Shown one piece after another: positions 34,568-44,864 of a stretch of 64,000 nt of DNA (within the stretch, counting starts at the first letter, position 1; the number at the start of each line of letters is the position of its first letter). Source of the stretch: Sphingobium psychrophilum (GTDB lineage Bacteria; Pseudomonadota; Alphaproteobacteria; Sphingomonadales; Sphingomonadaceae); the NCBI RefSeq assembly GCF_012927105.1, contig NZ_JABBFV010000016.1, forward strand, positions 1-64,000, read 5' to 3'. The notes beneath the pieces were generated by a model. The model had not been told where the DNA came from. It saw only the letters and a program-made list of their open reading frames with translations, and did no database searches. Made by a program: the position numbers and the translations under genes.

Positions 34568-37339
34568 CTATCTGCCCGAAATTTCCACGTACCCAATTAG
34601 CTCGGCAGAATAGCTTCCATCACCAGTCGCCAGCCCCTTGTGTTTGAGCTCGCGTTGCAGAGTTGGCTCAACCACATTCCTGAACAGCTCGAGCCTTTCC
34701 TCGGCCGTCAGGAAGGGTTTGGCGACCGGTGCGTTCAGATACTGGGTCGACTGCCTTTCGATCGCAGGCATCCGGGTGCCGTCCGGCTGCACCGCAATTG
34801 TCTGGATTGTGGTCCGCCGCTCACCATTCGCGACTGCGGACTCAACAATCCAGAACGACAGTAGTGTGGGGCTGATGTCATCGCTGGATACGGAAAGGCC
34901 CAGTTGGTCTGGCGCCAGCCCTCTCCAGCGACCTAGTTCTTCCTGAACCAAAGGGTGGTCCAAGCCGAGTAATTCGATGCGTTCCTGGCTCGTGGCGACA
35001 TCGCGATCGAGCGTGAAACGCACCTTGCGCGACCCATCAACGACCGTCAGATCGTAAGTCTGATCATCCACCTTTGCGAGCCGCTGGTGTCGGTCAGGAA
35101 GAGAGGATGACATGAACTGGACGATCCGCTCCATGCCAGTCGAGACGTCTGAAAATGGCTGATACTCGTCGAGGCTGAATCCATCGAGGTCCTGGAACAG
35201 ATCAAACACGACCTCCCGAGCCTCTCTGGCATTGGATAGCGCGGCCTCGAGTTCTACTGTGGTTCGTTGCAGGGTGGGGTCAGACAGCGCCTCCTGATAG
35301 ACGCGATCGTAGTTCAACCGTTCGGAAAGCTGGCCCAAAATCTGCGCCCGGAGATCCTCAGCGACATTGCCCTGATCGTCAACCTTGCCCAGTGTCCGGG
35401 CGATCTCGGTGAGCTTGTCATCCAAGAGCAGAAATATCCGCCCCTCAATTGTGTCGGAAAGAACGAGATTATAGACCTGCGCAGTATGTGCCTGGCCGTA
35501 GCGATGGATGCGCCCGATCCGCTGCTCCATATCCATCGGGTTCCAGGGCAGATCAAAATTGAACAGGATACGGGCAAACTGGAGATTGATCCCTTCACGT
35601 CCAGCTGCGGTGCAGACCAGAACCCTGGGTCCATCTTTCATCCGGAAGCGGCGCTCCGCGGCTGTCTTGGCGCCGTGATCCCCACCGCGCAGCACGACAA
35701 CGCCTTGGCCAGGATAAACCTGCTCAATCTCATGGGCGATCAGATCGACAGTGCCGAGATAGGTCGCAAAGATGACGACTTTCTCGCTAGGATTTTGACG
35801 CCAAAGCGTTCCCAAACCATCCAGCAGCTTCTGGACCTTGGTCTCGCGTGGCTGCGGGAACGCTTCGAGCAGGTCGCCGATGCGCAGCCGCTCCTCGGGC
35901 AGATGAAGGTCCACGACGGACGAGGCGATATCCTCGACGTGTGACGCGGCGAACTCGCTGCCGTAAGGGTCTGAGGCCATTTCTAGGGCGTCGTCGTCGA
36001 GCTTTCTGGCAAGCCGGTACTTGAGGTCGGCCATCACCCGATCGACCTCGCTCCGCCCAATCGGATCGCGACCGAGGTTCCACTCAAGATGGATCAGCTC
36101 ACGCGCTTCATCGTACAGGCGCTCGCGACCCTCGATATCGAGCTCGCGGTCGCGGAGAAGGGCTTCCTTGAGCGTCAGCATCAGCAACCGCCGCTTCAGG
36201 GTCCGACGGACGGCGGCGAAGCTCGAAGCGGCGATCTTCTGGAAAATCGCCATCAGGAAGCCCAGGGCTCGCCCCTGGCTTCCCTTGCGCTTGGCCAGAT
36301 CGAAACCGTCCTCAAGGTACTCACGCAGCTTCTCGTAAAAGCGGCGCTCTTCTTCCTGCATGAGGAAGGACTCGGTGTGGACCCAACGCCTGGCGAACAG
36401 CGGCTCACCGTCTGGCTTGCAGGCGTCTGCCTTGGTCCGGCGGTACATGACTGTATTCAGTCTATGCCTATGCTCGACCATCTCCTCTGGTCCGTTAAAC
36501 AGGGTCGGATTGAGCAGCTGGATCAGCATCCAAAATTGAAAGTGGTTGCCCTGATGCGGAGTCGCGGACAGGAGAAGGAGATCACGGGTATGGCCCTTAA
36601 GAGCCTCCGCCAGTTTGTAATTCTCGGTCTTTCTGACCTTCCCGCCCGTTCTATAGGCGGTCAGGTGGTGAGCCTCGTCGAACACCACCAGATCCCAACG
36701 TGGGGCATCCAAAAGGCGCTTTATCCGGTTCGGGCGCTTCAGCGTGTCGATGCTGGCAATCAGCAGATCGTGCTTGGCAAATGCGTTGGTCTTGCGGTCT
36801 GTGATGTCGCCTTCAGACCCGAAAACTTCAAAATCGAGATTGAAGATATCGTTGAGCTCACGATGCCAATTGTTCACCAGCCCTGCCGGCACCACCATGA
36901 GCGCGCGGTTGAGCTCTCCGCGGCTAGCCAGCTCTCTCAGGACGAGCGCGGTCTCGATCGTTTTGCCCAGACCCACCTCGTCAGCGATTAGAAACCTGCG
37001 GGGTGAAGCCGTCGCAATACGATGTGTGAGGACCACCTGGTGCGGCAAAAGGTCGATGCGAGCAGACGTCAGCGCCGATGCGCTTTCCATCAGCGGCAAG
37101 ACATGAGCCTCGTAAGAGAGCCAAGCCTTGCGCGCGCGATCATCAGTGCCTTCAACCGACCGAAGAATCCGCTCGGTGCGAGACGCCTCTCCCTGGATGG
37201 TGGCAACGGGTACACGCCGCTCACCGACGCTGAAGAACGCCCGAAGGTAGCCTTCCCGGGGCGCATCTAGGACGACGCCGGCGCCGAACTCGGCGTGGGC
37301 AATCCTCTCGCCGGGAGCGAACTGAGGCTGGTCTGTCAT
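34568..37339 (-). CDS. SNF2/HepA-type helicase of the BREX-like operon (BrxHII-like)
   Basis: 923 aa. Superfamily 2 motifs in order: IADEVGLGKT (residues 118-127), VFDEAHHL, LLLSATPHQGN, then FATYLGTVDLI, VLVCTAAGREGINLQ and MEQRIGRIHRYGQ. The long insert between the two halves is helical. HepA-like helicases of this build are the last gene in BREX type 3 (BrxHII) and in DISARM-like clusters. It ends a six-gene operon and starts 9 bp after the stop of the small protein gene. Confidence 0.9.
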   Translation of the reverse strand: MTDQPQFAPGERIAHAEFGAGVVLDAPREGYLRAFFSVGERRVPVATIQGEASRTERILRSVEGTDDRARKAWLSYEAHVLPLMESASALTSARIDLLPHQVVLTHRIATASPRRFLIADEVGLGKTIETALVLRELASRGELNRALMVVPAGLVNNWHRELNDIFNLDFEVFGSEGDITDRKTNAFAKHDLLIASIDTLKRPNRIKRLLDAPRWDLVVFDEAHHLTAYRTGGKVRKTENYKLAEALKGHTRDLLLLSATPHQGNHFQFWMLIQLLNPTLFNGPEEMVEHRHRLNTVMYRRTKADACKPDGEPLFARRWVHTESFLMQEEERRFYEKLREYLEDGFDLAKRKGSQGRALGFLMAIFQKIAASSFAAVRRTLKRRLLMLTLKEALLRDRELDIEGRERLYDEARELIHLEWNLGRDPIGRSEVDRVMADLKYRLARKLDDDALEMASDPYGSEFAASHVEDIASSVVDLHLPEERLRIGDLLEAFPQPRETKVQKLLDGLGTLWRQNPSEKVVIFATYLGTVDLIAHEIEQVYPGQGVVVLRGGDHGAKTAAERRFRMKDGPRVLVCTAAGREGINLQFARILFNFDLPWNPMDMEQRIGRIHRYGQAHTAQVYNLVLSDTIEGRIFLLLDDKLTEIARTLGKVDDQGNVAEDLRAQILGQLSERLNYDRVYQEALSDPTLQRTTVELEAALSNAREAREVVFDLFQDLDGFSLDEYQPFSDVSTGMERIVQFMSSSLPDRHQRLAKVDDQTYDLTVVDGSRKVRFTLDRDVATSQERIELLGLDHPLVQEELGRWRGLAPDQLGLSVSSDDISPTLLSFWIVESAVANGERRTTIQTIAVQPDGTRMPAIERQSTQYLNAPVAKPFLTAEERLELFRNVVEPTLQRELKHKGLATGDGSYSAELIGYVEISGR

Positions 37340-37348
37340 GCGACCGCC

Positions 37349-37849
37349 TCAGGTGATCCGAAGGTGGAACAAGCCAGACGGCTTGGCCCCATCGGCAAGA
37401 ATGATTTCCTGCGGGTAGTCCCGGGCCTCTCCCCAGATGAGTCTCCCGAACTCGACCTGCTGATCACTGTGCGGCGCGGCGCAACGCCAGCGAACGGCGT
37501 CTGTGGCCATGTCGGTGTGAAAGCGACGCTGGCCCGATGGTAGCCAGAAGACCAAGGCCGCTTCGCCGGAATAGGCGTCCTGAAACGACAGCACCGCCGC
37601 CTTGAGGTCGTCCCCCAGCCATGTCTCCGCATCGGTTGGAGACAAGAGATCGATGCAAGCGTCTAGACCGGCGACAACGAGGGTATTGCCATTGTTGCTC
37701 GGCAGGTCATCTGGCCAGTTCCTTCCGGCTTGCAGCAGCTCCCGCAGACTAAGAACTTCGGATGGGCGCGCCACGGTGTAGAGCGCTTCATCATCCCAAA
37801 TCCAGCTTACGCCTCGGCGCTGCCAAACGCTGTCCAGCAATCGCTTCAT
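37349..37849 (-). CDS. Unknown small protein of the BREX-like operon
   Basis: 166 aa, starting MKRLLDSVWQRRGVSWIWDD. The frame is open further upstream, but this start lies just after the methyltransferase stop. I recognise no family: visible are a helix-rich middle (TWLGDDLKAAVLSFQDAYSG), then ALVFWLPSGQRRF and a C-terminal EIILADGAKPSGLFHLRI. There is no P-loop, so it is not BrxF as described for type 3 BREX, although it takes the place of a small accessory subunit. Confidence 0.75.
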   Translation of the reverse strand: MKRLLDSVWQRRGVSWIWDDEALYTVARPSEVLSLRELLQAGRNWPDDLPSNNGNTLVVAGLDACIDLLSPTDAETWLGDDLKAAVLSFQDAYSGEAALVFWLPSGQRRFHTDMATDAVRWRCAAPHSDQQVEFGRLIWGEARDYPQEIILADGAKPSGLFHLRIT

Positions 37850-37851
37850 GA

Positions 37852-40800
37852 TCAGTCCTCCAGGAACAAGGACATCTGGACGACGGCGTCTTTGTTGCTG
37901 TCCGCCCAGGCGTTGTAGATGGACAGCGCCCTGGAGGACGCGTTGCGCATTGGCTGGTTCGGCGCACGTTTGCCCAGCCACTCCAACAGACCTTTCAGCG
38001 CTGGGTGGGGCTTGAAGTTGTCGTTCTTCAGCGTGTCGGATGCATTGATCCCACTGCCGTCGTAACAGGCACCAACAAGCACCAACGCCTGATCGATGTC
38101 AGCCGTCAGCCTCCGCCGGTGCTTGCCCTGCCAATCCCGGGCAAAGTCCAGGGGATCGGCTAGGTGAAAGACCTTCTTCACTTCGCTGGCCCAGCCACGG
38201 CTGGTAAATTCATCAGGCGCAATGCCGGAGCCACGGAGCAGCTTCTGCATCTGATCTCGGGCAAGCTCAGTCTTTCCGTCGAATATGCGCAGGAACTGCC
38301 GAGTGATCGGTTCCGCCGTCACCGGCGGCGGCTCCGCGGTCTTGTTCGCGTCCTCGTCGATCAGTTGGTTGATACCGACCAGCGCGTCCTTGACCGAGAT
38401 CGGGCGACCTTCGTCGACGTAGACCTTGCCGTAGTGGCGCGAGAAGTATTCAAGCGCCTTGCCGCGACGAATAACCTGCAGGTCGGCCGCCGGCAGACCG
38501 GCGCGGGCGTGGTTCTCTAGCATGCCCTGCAGCTGGCGCACGTCAGCCAGCACCTCGCGGCGCATCCGGCCCCAACTGACTGGCTTGGGTTCTTCGGTCC
38601 GTTTGCGACAGACGTGAATAATGTCATACTCGATCTGCTGGGAACCGAAAGTACCGGGCTTGCTGCCCTCGCCTTTGGTCTCATCACTCCTGATCGGGTA
38701 CGTTGCCTCAAGGTAAAAGCCGGCGTCGAACAAGGATTCGAGGACCGACACCCATGGCGCATCTTCACTGTGGTGGAAGGTGAATGCCAACATGCCGCCT
38801 GGCTTGAGCGCGCGGTGCGCTTCTGCCCAGCATGCGGTTAGGATGCGCTGATAGAAGCCATCAGGGTCTTCCGGCTCGCGTGCCCGGTTTGCGACGGCCT
38901 CCATCGCCTTCGGCGTGTGCTCAGGCTCGAAGGCTTGCGGGTACTTTTCCTTCATTGGCAGACGAAGCCAGACATGGAAGAAATCAGCCAGCTCTGAATA
39001 GTGCAGCAAACCGCCAAAAGGTGGGTCGGTGATGACGAGATCGAGTGATCCATCGGCGTAATTCGCAAGGTCTGTAGACGACGCCTGCAGAACGGTGGCG
39101 CCAAGCACTGGGTCAAGTGGAAGGACTTTCTCACTCTTGCCGCTTAATTTTTCAGATAGCTGAGGATTATTTCTAGAAAGCGTTTCTATGCTTACAGAGT
39201 CCCAAGGTTGCTTAGCCCATTCGTGCCCTTCAATTATGATTTTCGAGCAAGAATCCCAATTGCCACGCCCGAGATCGCTGAAAACACTGTTCTCAACCAT
39301 ATTGCTCTTGGGGTGGTAGTTGTTGTTGCTCATGTGAGGAGCAAGGCAGTCCCTGCTTATATCCCAAAAGCAAAACATATTCTGATTTCGAATATATTGC
39401 TGGAATGCTCCAAGCACATATTCCCTAGTGGCCCATCTGTAATCACCGGTCTCGACAATGGATTTAACCAGCTGAGTGAGCACAAGCATTTGACGAGGGT
39501 TAAACATGGTCCACCAGTGGGTGAATCCATGGTTGGCGATCCCCCCATTGTTCATGTGTGTCATGAACCCAAATGGCACGGCACTGCGAGGCCAGTATGG
39601 TGCCAGGTCAGCGTCTTTTCGTAACTCCCATTCTTTTGCGGCAGCGCTGTATTGGTTGGCGATTTGATCATCAAAGGGCGCGAAATACCTGCCCCCGTAG
39701 GTTGCTCCACTCTTATTTCGGCCCGGAGAAACTGCTTGTATGGCATATCCTGCAGAAGGACCCGTTTTCCCAGTCGGGCGAATTGCAGTCAGTACGTCCT
39801 GTTGCGTACCGCACGAACCGCAGGTGAAAGTTGATCGCTTGGGTACCGTCCCGCCTTCTTTTCCAGTTTGGAATGAAGCGCCTGTCTCGGGACATGTGAC
39901 CGTGTCTGGCAATTCGCCACGAACTTCGAGCAACCGGATATGGCTTGCTCTTTCAGTGTTCCACGCGGCAGTCGAGGCTGCATCGTCTTGGGGGGATCCT
40001 CCAAAGATCGCTCCGTTCGTGTCCGCGCGAGGGCTCCCCGCTAGCCACTCGGGGTGAACCAAGAGGGTTAGGTCAATCTTCTTATTTTGGCCTTTGCCGA
40101 GCCTGAGCTGGCCACGGCTACTGTCGACGTGGAGACCCGTCTTCGGATGAACATGCGCCGAAAATGAAGTTGCGCAGCCGGGGCAGGCGACGCTGCCTTC
40201 TGCCGAAAGGATGGCATAGGGCGGTTCATCTGGAGCGACGTAGAGTGGAACGTCCGGTGCCATCCGTGCAGGAGCCTCTTCGATATCGAAGTTGACCTCG
40301 CACGAAGGGCATTGAAATTTCCAACTTTTCACCGAGATCGTCTTAATGGCCATCACCGGATTAGACATGATCGGAGTACGGTGGCCGCAGCCTGTCACCT
40401 GGCAAGGGCCATGCTTGGCCCAGAACGTATAGATGATCTCGGGTCCTTCGTAGCTGTAGTCCTGCCTCTCTTCGAGCTTTACCTTTAGCGGATCGAAATC
40501 CTCCCCCATCACTTTGCACGACGGCTTATGCGTCCATCTGCCTTTCTCGCCGTTCGGGCCGTCGCAATAGTAGAAAGGCATGATCTGCGGTTTCACCTCA
40601 GCCTCGATATCGGCCAACAGGCATTTCACTTCATCCAGATCAACATCAGCCAGTTCCTGCTTGACCACGAACCAGGCGACAGGGTTCAGGTCGTTGCCCG
40701 ACATCTGCATGCCCAGGCGCGAGCCCTCAACCAGCGTGGTGCCGCCACCCATGAAGATGTCGGCGACCTTCAGATGCTTGAAAGCGCCCTTCTTCTGATG

Positions 40801-41118
40801 GTTGGCGTAATAGTTGTCCCAGACCAGCTTAGCTGCGTGGGAGGGATCTTCGGGAGCCTTGGTCGCGGCCGCGATGAGCATGGAACGGAACACGCTGGAC
40901 CGCCGCCGTGCCCACCACTTCGACATCTGATAGATAGGCTTACCGGCATTGCCTTCGATCACGGCGACCTGGTTCACGGGCAGAATCGGGAAATCCACCT
41001 CAAGGCAGGTCTTGGGCCGGTTTGGATCGCTGAAATCGACGGTTTCCATGGAGACGGCCTTGCCTGCACCGACCGCGCGGGCGACTTCCTGTGCTATGAA
41101 TTCCTTCTTGGTAGCCAT
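37852..41118 (-). CDS. DUF1156-type DNA methyltransferase (PglXI-like)
   Basis: 1088 aa. The N-terminus (FPILPVNQVAVIEGNAGKP ... MSKWWARRRSSVFRSMLIAA) is DUF1156; motif I is VADIFMGGGTT (118-128) and the catalytic motif DPPF lies at 698-701, suggesting N6-adenine or N4-cytosine methylation. Several Cys pairs between residues 240 and 440 (CQVTGCGH, CPSC, CPGC, CGSCGT) look like zinc ribbons. This is the architecture of the BREX type 3 methylase PglXI, which marks host DNA as self. Part of the gene, about 39150-39800, is visibly AT-richer than the rest. Confidence 0.9.
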   Translation of the reverse strand: MATKKEFIAQEVARAVGAGKAVSMETVDFSDPNRPKTCLEVDFPILPVNQVAVIEGNAGKPIYQMSKWWARRRSSVFRSMLIAAATKAPEDPSHAAKLVWDNYYANHQKKGAFKHLKVADIFMGGGTTLVEGSRLGMQMSGNDLNPVAWFVVKQELADVDLDEVKCLLADIEAEVKPQIMPFYYCDGPNGEKGRWTHKPSCKVMGEDFDPLKVKLEERQDYSYEGPEIIYTFWAKHGPCQVTGCGHRTPIMSNPVMAIKTISVKSWKFQCPSCEVNFDIEEAPARMAPDVPLYVAPDEPPYAILSAEGSVACPGCATSFSAHVHPKTGLHVDSSRGQLRLGKGQNKKIDLTLLVHPEWLAGSPRADTNGAIFGGSPQDDAASTAAWNTERASHIRLLEVRGELPDTVTCPETGASFQTGKEGGTVPKRSTFTCGSCGTQQDVLTAIRPTGKTGPSAGYAIQAVSPGRNKSGATYGGRYFAPFDDQIANQYSAAAKEWELRKDADLAPYWPRSAVPFGFMTHMNNGGIANHGFTHWWTMFNPRQMLVLTQLVKSIVETGDYRWATREYVLGAFQQYIRNQNMFCFWDISRDCLAPHMSNNNYHPKSNMVENSVFSDLGRGNWDSCSKIIIEGHEWAKQPWDSVSIETLSRNNPQLSEKLSGKSEKVLPLDPVLGATVLQASSTDLANYADGSLDLVITDPPFGGLLHYSELADFFHVWLRLPMKEKYPQAFEPEHTPKAMEAVANRAREPEDPDGFYQRILTACWAEAHRALKPGGMLAFTFHHSEDAPWVSVLESLFDAGFYLEATYPIRSDETKGEGSKPGTFGSQQIEYDIIHVCRKRTEEPKPVSWGRMRREVLADVRQLQGMLENHARAGLPAADLQVIRRGKALEYFSRHYGKVYVDEGRPISVKDALVGINQLIDEDANKTAEPPPVTAEPITRQFLRIFDGKTELARDQMQKLLRGSGIAPDEFTSRGWASEVKKVFHLADPLDFARDWQGKHRRRLTADIDQALVLVGACYDGSGINASDTLKNDNFKPHPALKGLLEWLGKRAPNQPMRNASSRALSIYNAWADSNKDAVVQMSLFLED

Positions 41119-41130
41119 GGTCTCGCGTCC

Positions 41131-42120
41131 TTATTTGGAGAGTTCGACGAAGGGCGAGAGCACTTCGAGTAGGGAAAGGCCGCCATGGGCCAAAGTTGGG
41201 TAGCCGCCCTGGCTGCGCCATTTCCAGCGGCCTACCGCCAAGAGATGTGCGCCGTTCGGACCGTTGGTCTGCATTACAATGGGCGGAACAAACGGGCCCG
41301 GGTCGAGCTCGCCGGCCATGCTGCGTCCACTCTTCAGCGTTGATTTGAGGTAGTTGGCTTGCTCGTCGGCGGCATCGAAAAATAGGCCCGTGGCGGCGTA
41401 ACCGTGATCAGAGGTGATGATCAGCCGTCTGCCGACCGCCAGGCGCTCGACGAATGCCCAAAAGTCGTCGCTGTTCAGCTGCTCGGCAACATCGCGGGTC
41501 AGGACATCAAGGCCTTGGCCAGCGCCCGCCCCATCATGGATCTTGCTGTCGGGCCATTGGTGCCAGAAGAGCCAGTTTGGAGAAGCATCAATGAGGTTTG
41601 CGCAGTCGGCCCAAGGCAGGTCGATGCATTCGGTCTTGGTCGGCATCAGCCGATGCGCTGAGCCACCGCCATTGTTTTGGAGCTGACTTCGGCTGTTGAA
41701 ACCCAACCCTCTTGCGAATGAGTTTGTATCACTAGGCAGCTCGGAGCCTGTGGCCGTGACCTCATGAAGCGTAAAGCCGCGTTCCTGTGCTCCCGCTAGG
41801 AGCCAGGGCAGTTCGCGGAGGCTCAAACCGTCGAGGATAAGTACGGCCTTGGCGCTGTAGGGTTCGGCCCACCAACGCGCCAAGCGGTCTGACGTCCGTT
41901 CGACATCCTGACCAAAACGCTTCCAAAGATCCCAGCCACCTGCAGCAAGGAAATGGTCAAGCGTGCCGATTTCGCGATCACGCCTAGTCACCTCGCCTGG
42001 AGCCGTAGCGGCCGACAGGGGCGCCGAACAGGTTTCGACCGCGCGGCAAATGATGGACTGCCACGCGGCCTCCGATGTCGCGCCTGCCAACTCGCGGAGT
42101 TCGTCAACACCCAAAGCCAT
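41131..42120 (-). CDS. Short PglZ-domain protein (alkaline phosphatase superfamily)
   Basis: 329 aa. PglZ marks: KAVLILDGLSLRELPWLLAG with the metal-binding D97, then RRLIITSDHGYAATG and near the end YPTLAHGGLSLLEVLSPFVEL, equivalent to the HGG motif of PglZ. Usual BREX PglZ proteins are about 600-900 aa, so this is the catalytic core alone. Its start overlaps the ATPase stop by 1 bp (TAATG), meaning coupled translation. PglZ is the signature protein of BREX. Confidence 0.85.
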   Translation of the reverse strand: MALGVDELRELAGATSEAAWQSIICRAVETCSAPLSAATAPGEVTRRDREIGTLDHFLAAGGWDLWKRFGQDVERTSDRLARWWAEPYSAKAVLILDGLSLRELPWLLAGAQERGFTLHEVTATGSELPSDTNSFARGLGFNSRSQLQNNGGGSAHRLMPTKTECIDLPWADCANLIDASPNWLFWHQWPDSKIHDGAGAGQGLDVLTRDVAEQLNSDDFWAFVERLAVGRRLIITSDHGYAATGLFFDAADEQANYLKSTLKSGRSMAGELDPGPFVPPIVMQTNGPNGAHLLAVGRWKWRSQGGYPTLAHGGLSLLEVLSPFVELSK

Positions 42121-44864
42121 TAGCCTTCCTCTTTGTCCAGGGAGAGCTCAAAGGTCATGCCGTCTGGCAGCTTTCGGAGGAGTTCCTTGAGTTGAGCTCC
42201 GGTTGCGGCAGAAACGACAAGCGTGACCCCGCCGACCGGCGTCGCCGGCCCGATGCCCCAACCCTCAAGTCGGCCGATCAGATTGAGTGCAGACGTCGGA
42301 GGATTGGACAGTCTCACGCGAGACTGCGAACCGCCGCCGCTGAAGATGCCGCCAGAGCCCGGAGACGGCGTGCCGTCGGTCGGACCCGGAACAGGCGTAA
42401 AGGTGGGCGAAGGGGGAGTACCCGGCGTTGGTTGCTCACCAAACAGTCCGCCGCCGGGTGCGGGGTTTGGCACACTTGGCACTGGCGGCGTTGCCCCACC
42501 TGTCGACGGGACCGCAGAAGGAGGAAGCAGGAACACTTCATCAAGCTGACGCCCAGTGAAGGACAGTTTCGGGCGCAGGCGACGCCACGCCGTATCTTCA
42601 TCCTCACCTGGCTGAGACTGGAGGTACTCCATTCCGCGCAAATTGATCGCAATCTTGCCTCTCGCGCACATGCGCACGATCCGCTCTTTCATGGCGGTTT
42701 CACCCAGCCACGGCGTGCAGTCCAAGCCGCCCGCGCGGGGCTCCTGAAGTTCCTTGAGCAGTTTGCCGACCGATGCATTGTCGGCCGCCGCCTCCAGAAC
42801 AAGCGCCTGGAAATCTTCCGGTACAAAGAGGTCGTTTACGACTGCTTGCTCCAAAGCTTCCGGGATCTTGGCTCCCTGCTCACGCAGCGCCTCAACGCTG
42901 AACTCGCACCTTTCAGGATCGGCGAAATTCCAGCGATGCAGGACCGCAAACCGGTCGAACCGCTTTTTCAGGATGTCCCTCAGCTCACCTTGGTACTTGG
43001 TCTGAAGCTTTCGGTACTCGGGGTTTTGGCCACTCCATTCCTGAGCCTTCATGGCGGCGCGCGCGAGGATCAGAAGGTCCCGATCATAAAATGCATTCGA
43101 GGAGCCGGCGCGAGGCAACAGAAAGCGAATGGTGTTGCGGCGCTTCTGAAGATGCTCCTTGAGCCACCGGCCGAGGCGCTCGTTGATCTTGTCAGGCTCC
43201 TCTGGGAGCAGAAGAATCGGGAGGCGTTCGTCCCAACGGTCTGGATGCTCGGCTTCATCTAGGGCCGTCCATGGGTCGGTTAGCCACTGCCGCGGAAGAG
43301 CGATAACCCTGAAAGTCTTTGCGACCTCTTCGGAGCCGCCGACTACATAGCGCACTTCCTTCGCCAGCTGCGCCAGATCCTCTCCGTCGCTGAAGAGTTT
43401 GTCATTGCGCGCCGACGCCATCAGCTTGGCCTGCGGGTTTTCGTCCTCACGGAAGACGAGCCTCTGGCCTTCTTGGTGGATGTTGAAACTGTTCTCGATA
43501 ACCGTTGCCAGCTCGACTTGGAAACCATTGTCATCGATGGCCGTGCCTTGGGTGATATCGGCTTGAAGCGTCGAAGGCTCAGCGCCCGCAAGATTGCCAA
43601 CAGCTATCGACCGAAGCCAAAGCGCCCCGATGATTTCCGGCAGGTGGGGCACCTTGGTGGAATGCCCTGGAACGGCCTCAACCACCGAAGTCAGATTCCG
43701 CAACGCTTTCTCGCGGAGTGTCCGGTGTTGCTGGTTGGCGACCGAGTCTAACAACGCGCCAATACCCGAATTCTCATCATCCAGCCGGAAGTCTGCCGCG
43801 GTTAGAATGGGGGCCTTTTCTCCTCGACTCTTGAACAGGTTGGCCAGGATGCGGATGAGGTCGCGCGTTTCCTGCGCGTCCGTGGCAACGAGGACCTGAT
43901 CTTCCAGCAACTGCAGGAGGTGCGGTGCATATGGCCAGGACTCGATGAAATCGGCGCGCTTTCGATCGTGCTCGGAGGACGGAACGTCGAGAAGGCGGAA
44001 ATACTCGGCGATATGTACGCCCAGCAGCGCCTCGACATCCGCCCGGCTGATTTGCAGACGGTTTTCGAACAGACGGTGCAACAGCATCCTGCGGCGATCG
44101 TGCTGGATACGCTCTGGACTGCCACCAGCCTTGAAGTCGACCTGAACCGGGTTGACGCGATGGATCTGCTGGTAGGCGTCGGTGTCGCCATTTCGCACCG
44201 ATACGACCAGCGCCAGCAGATCGGGGTGCTCCTTGGCGATTTCCGAGAGGATCTGAATGAAATTGAACGCCCAGTTCTTCCACGGGAACTGCTTGGTGTT
44301 GGTGAGTCCGTCATACCAGGTCTGGAACTCATCGAGCAGCAACATGGAGGGCGTGTGGCGCAGGAGTTCCAAGATTAGCTTATCGGATGGAATGTCCGTC
44401 TTTGCAGCGCCCATGCCCTCCCATTTGCCTCTAATGAAGGCACCGTGCGGGTGCTGCTCAAAGAGCAGGTCCCAGAGAAACTTGTAGCGCTGGCGGTGGA
44501 GGCTTTCTCCGATCACCAGCATTCCGCTCCGCAGAGGTATTTGGCCAATCTCAGGCTGGCCTAAGGTGACCGCCCAGGTCTTCAGCCAAGCGTCTGTGGA
44601 TACAGGATCGTGAACCGCGTGGAACAGCGCCGCCATCAAGTGCGACTTACCAAGGCCACGCTCGCCCATCACAACTACGGGACGCCCTTGGCCGGGTCCA
44701 ACTGCCTCAATTCCCTTTAGCAAATCGTGAGTGGGGTAGGTAATGCGCAGAAATTCCTGCGCAGCAATTTGGGTCGCCCCTGTATTGCTTTCATTCGAGA
44801 GCTCAATCGCGGTCCCTTTAAGGCGCTTGCTCTGAAATTCATCCCTGAGAGTCAGCCCCAGCAT
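42120..44864 (-). CDS. AAA+ ATPase of the BREX-like operon (DUF499/BrxC-like)
   Basis: 914 aa. Walker A is GERGLGKSH (residues 67-75) and Walker B is SMLLLDEFQTW. The opening, with TYPTHDLLKGI before the P-loop, and the overall plan are those of DUF499-type ATPases and BrxC/PglY. A proline/glycine/threonine-rich linker of about 85 residues near the C-terminus joins a small final domain (GGVTLVVSAATGAQLKELLRKL). BrxC normally has about 1200 aa. Start overlaps the regulator stop (TAATG). Confidence 0.85.
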   Translation of the reverse strand: MLGLTLRDEFQSKRLKGTAIELSNESNTGATQIAAQEFLRITYPTHDLLKGIEAVGPGQGRPVVVMGERGLGKSHLMAALFHAVHDPVSTDAWLKTWAVTLGQPEIGQIPLRSGMLVIGESLHRQRYKFLWDLLFEQHPHGAFIRGKWEGMGAAKTDIPSDKLILELLRHTPSMLLLDEFQTWYDGLTNTKQFPWKNWAFNFIQILSEIAKEHPDLLALVVSVRNGDTDAYQQIHRVNPVQVDFKAGGSPERIQHDRRRMLLHRLFENRLQISRADVEALLGVHIAEYFRLLDVPSSEHDRKRADFIESWPYAPHLLQLLEDQVLVATDAQETRDLIRILANLFKSRGEKAPILTAADFRLDDENSGIGALLDSVANQQHRTLREKALRNLTSVVEAVPGHSTKVPHLPEIIGALWLRSIAVGNLAGAEPSTLQADITQGTAIDDNGFQVELATVIENSFNIHQEGQRLVFREDENPQAKLMASARNDKLFSDGEDLAQLAKEVRYVVGGSEEVAKTFRVIALPRQWLTDPWTALDEAEHPDRWDERLPILLLPEEPDKINERLGRWLKEHLQKRRNTIRFLLPRAGSSNAFYDRDLLILARAAMKAQEWSGQNPEYRKLQTKYQGELRDILKKRFDRFAVLHRWNFADPERCEFSVEALREQGAKIPEALEQAVVNDLFVPEDFQALVLEAAADNASVGKLLKELQEPRAGGLDCTPWLGETAMKERIVRMCARGKIAINLRGMEYLQSQPGEDEDTAWRRLRPKLSFTGRQLDEVFLLPPSAVPSTGGATPPVPSVPNPAPGGGLFGEQPTPGTPPSPTFTPVPGPTDGTPSPGSGGIFSGGGSQSRVRLSNPPTSALNLIGRLEGWGIGPATPVGGVTLVVSAATGAQLKELLRKLPDGMTFELSLDKEEG

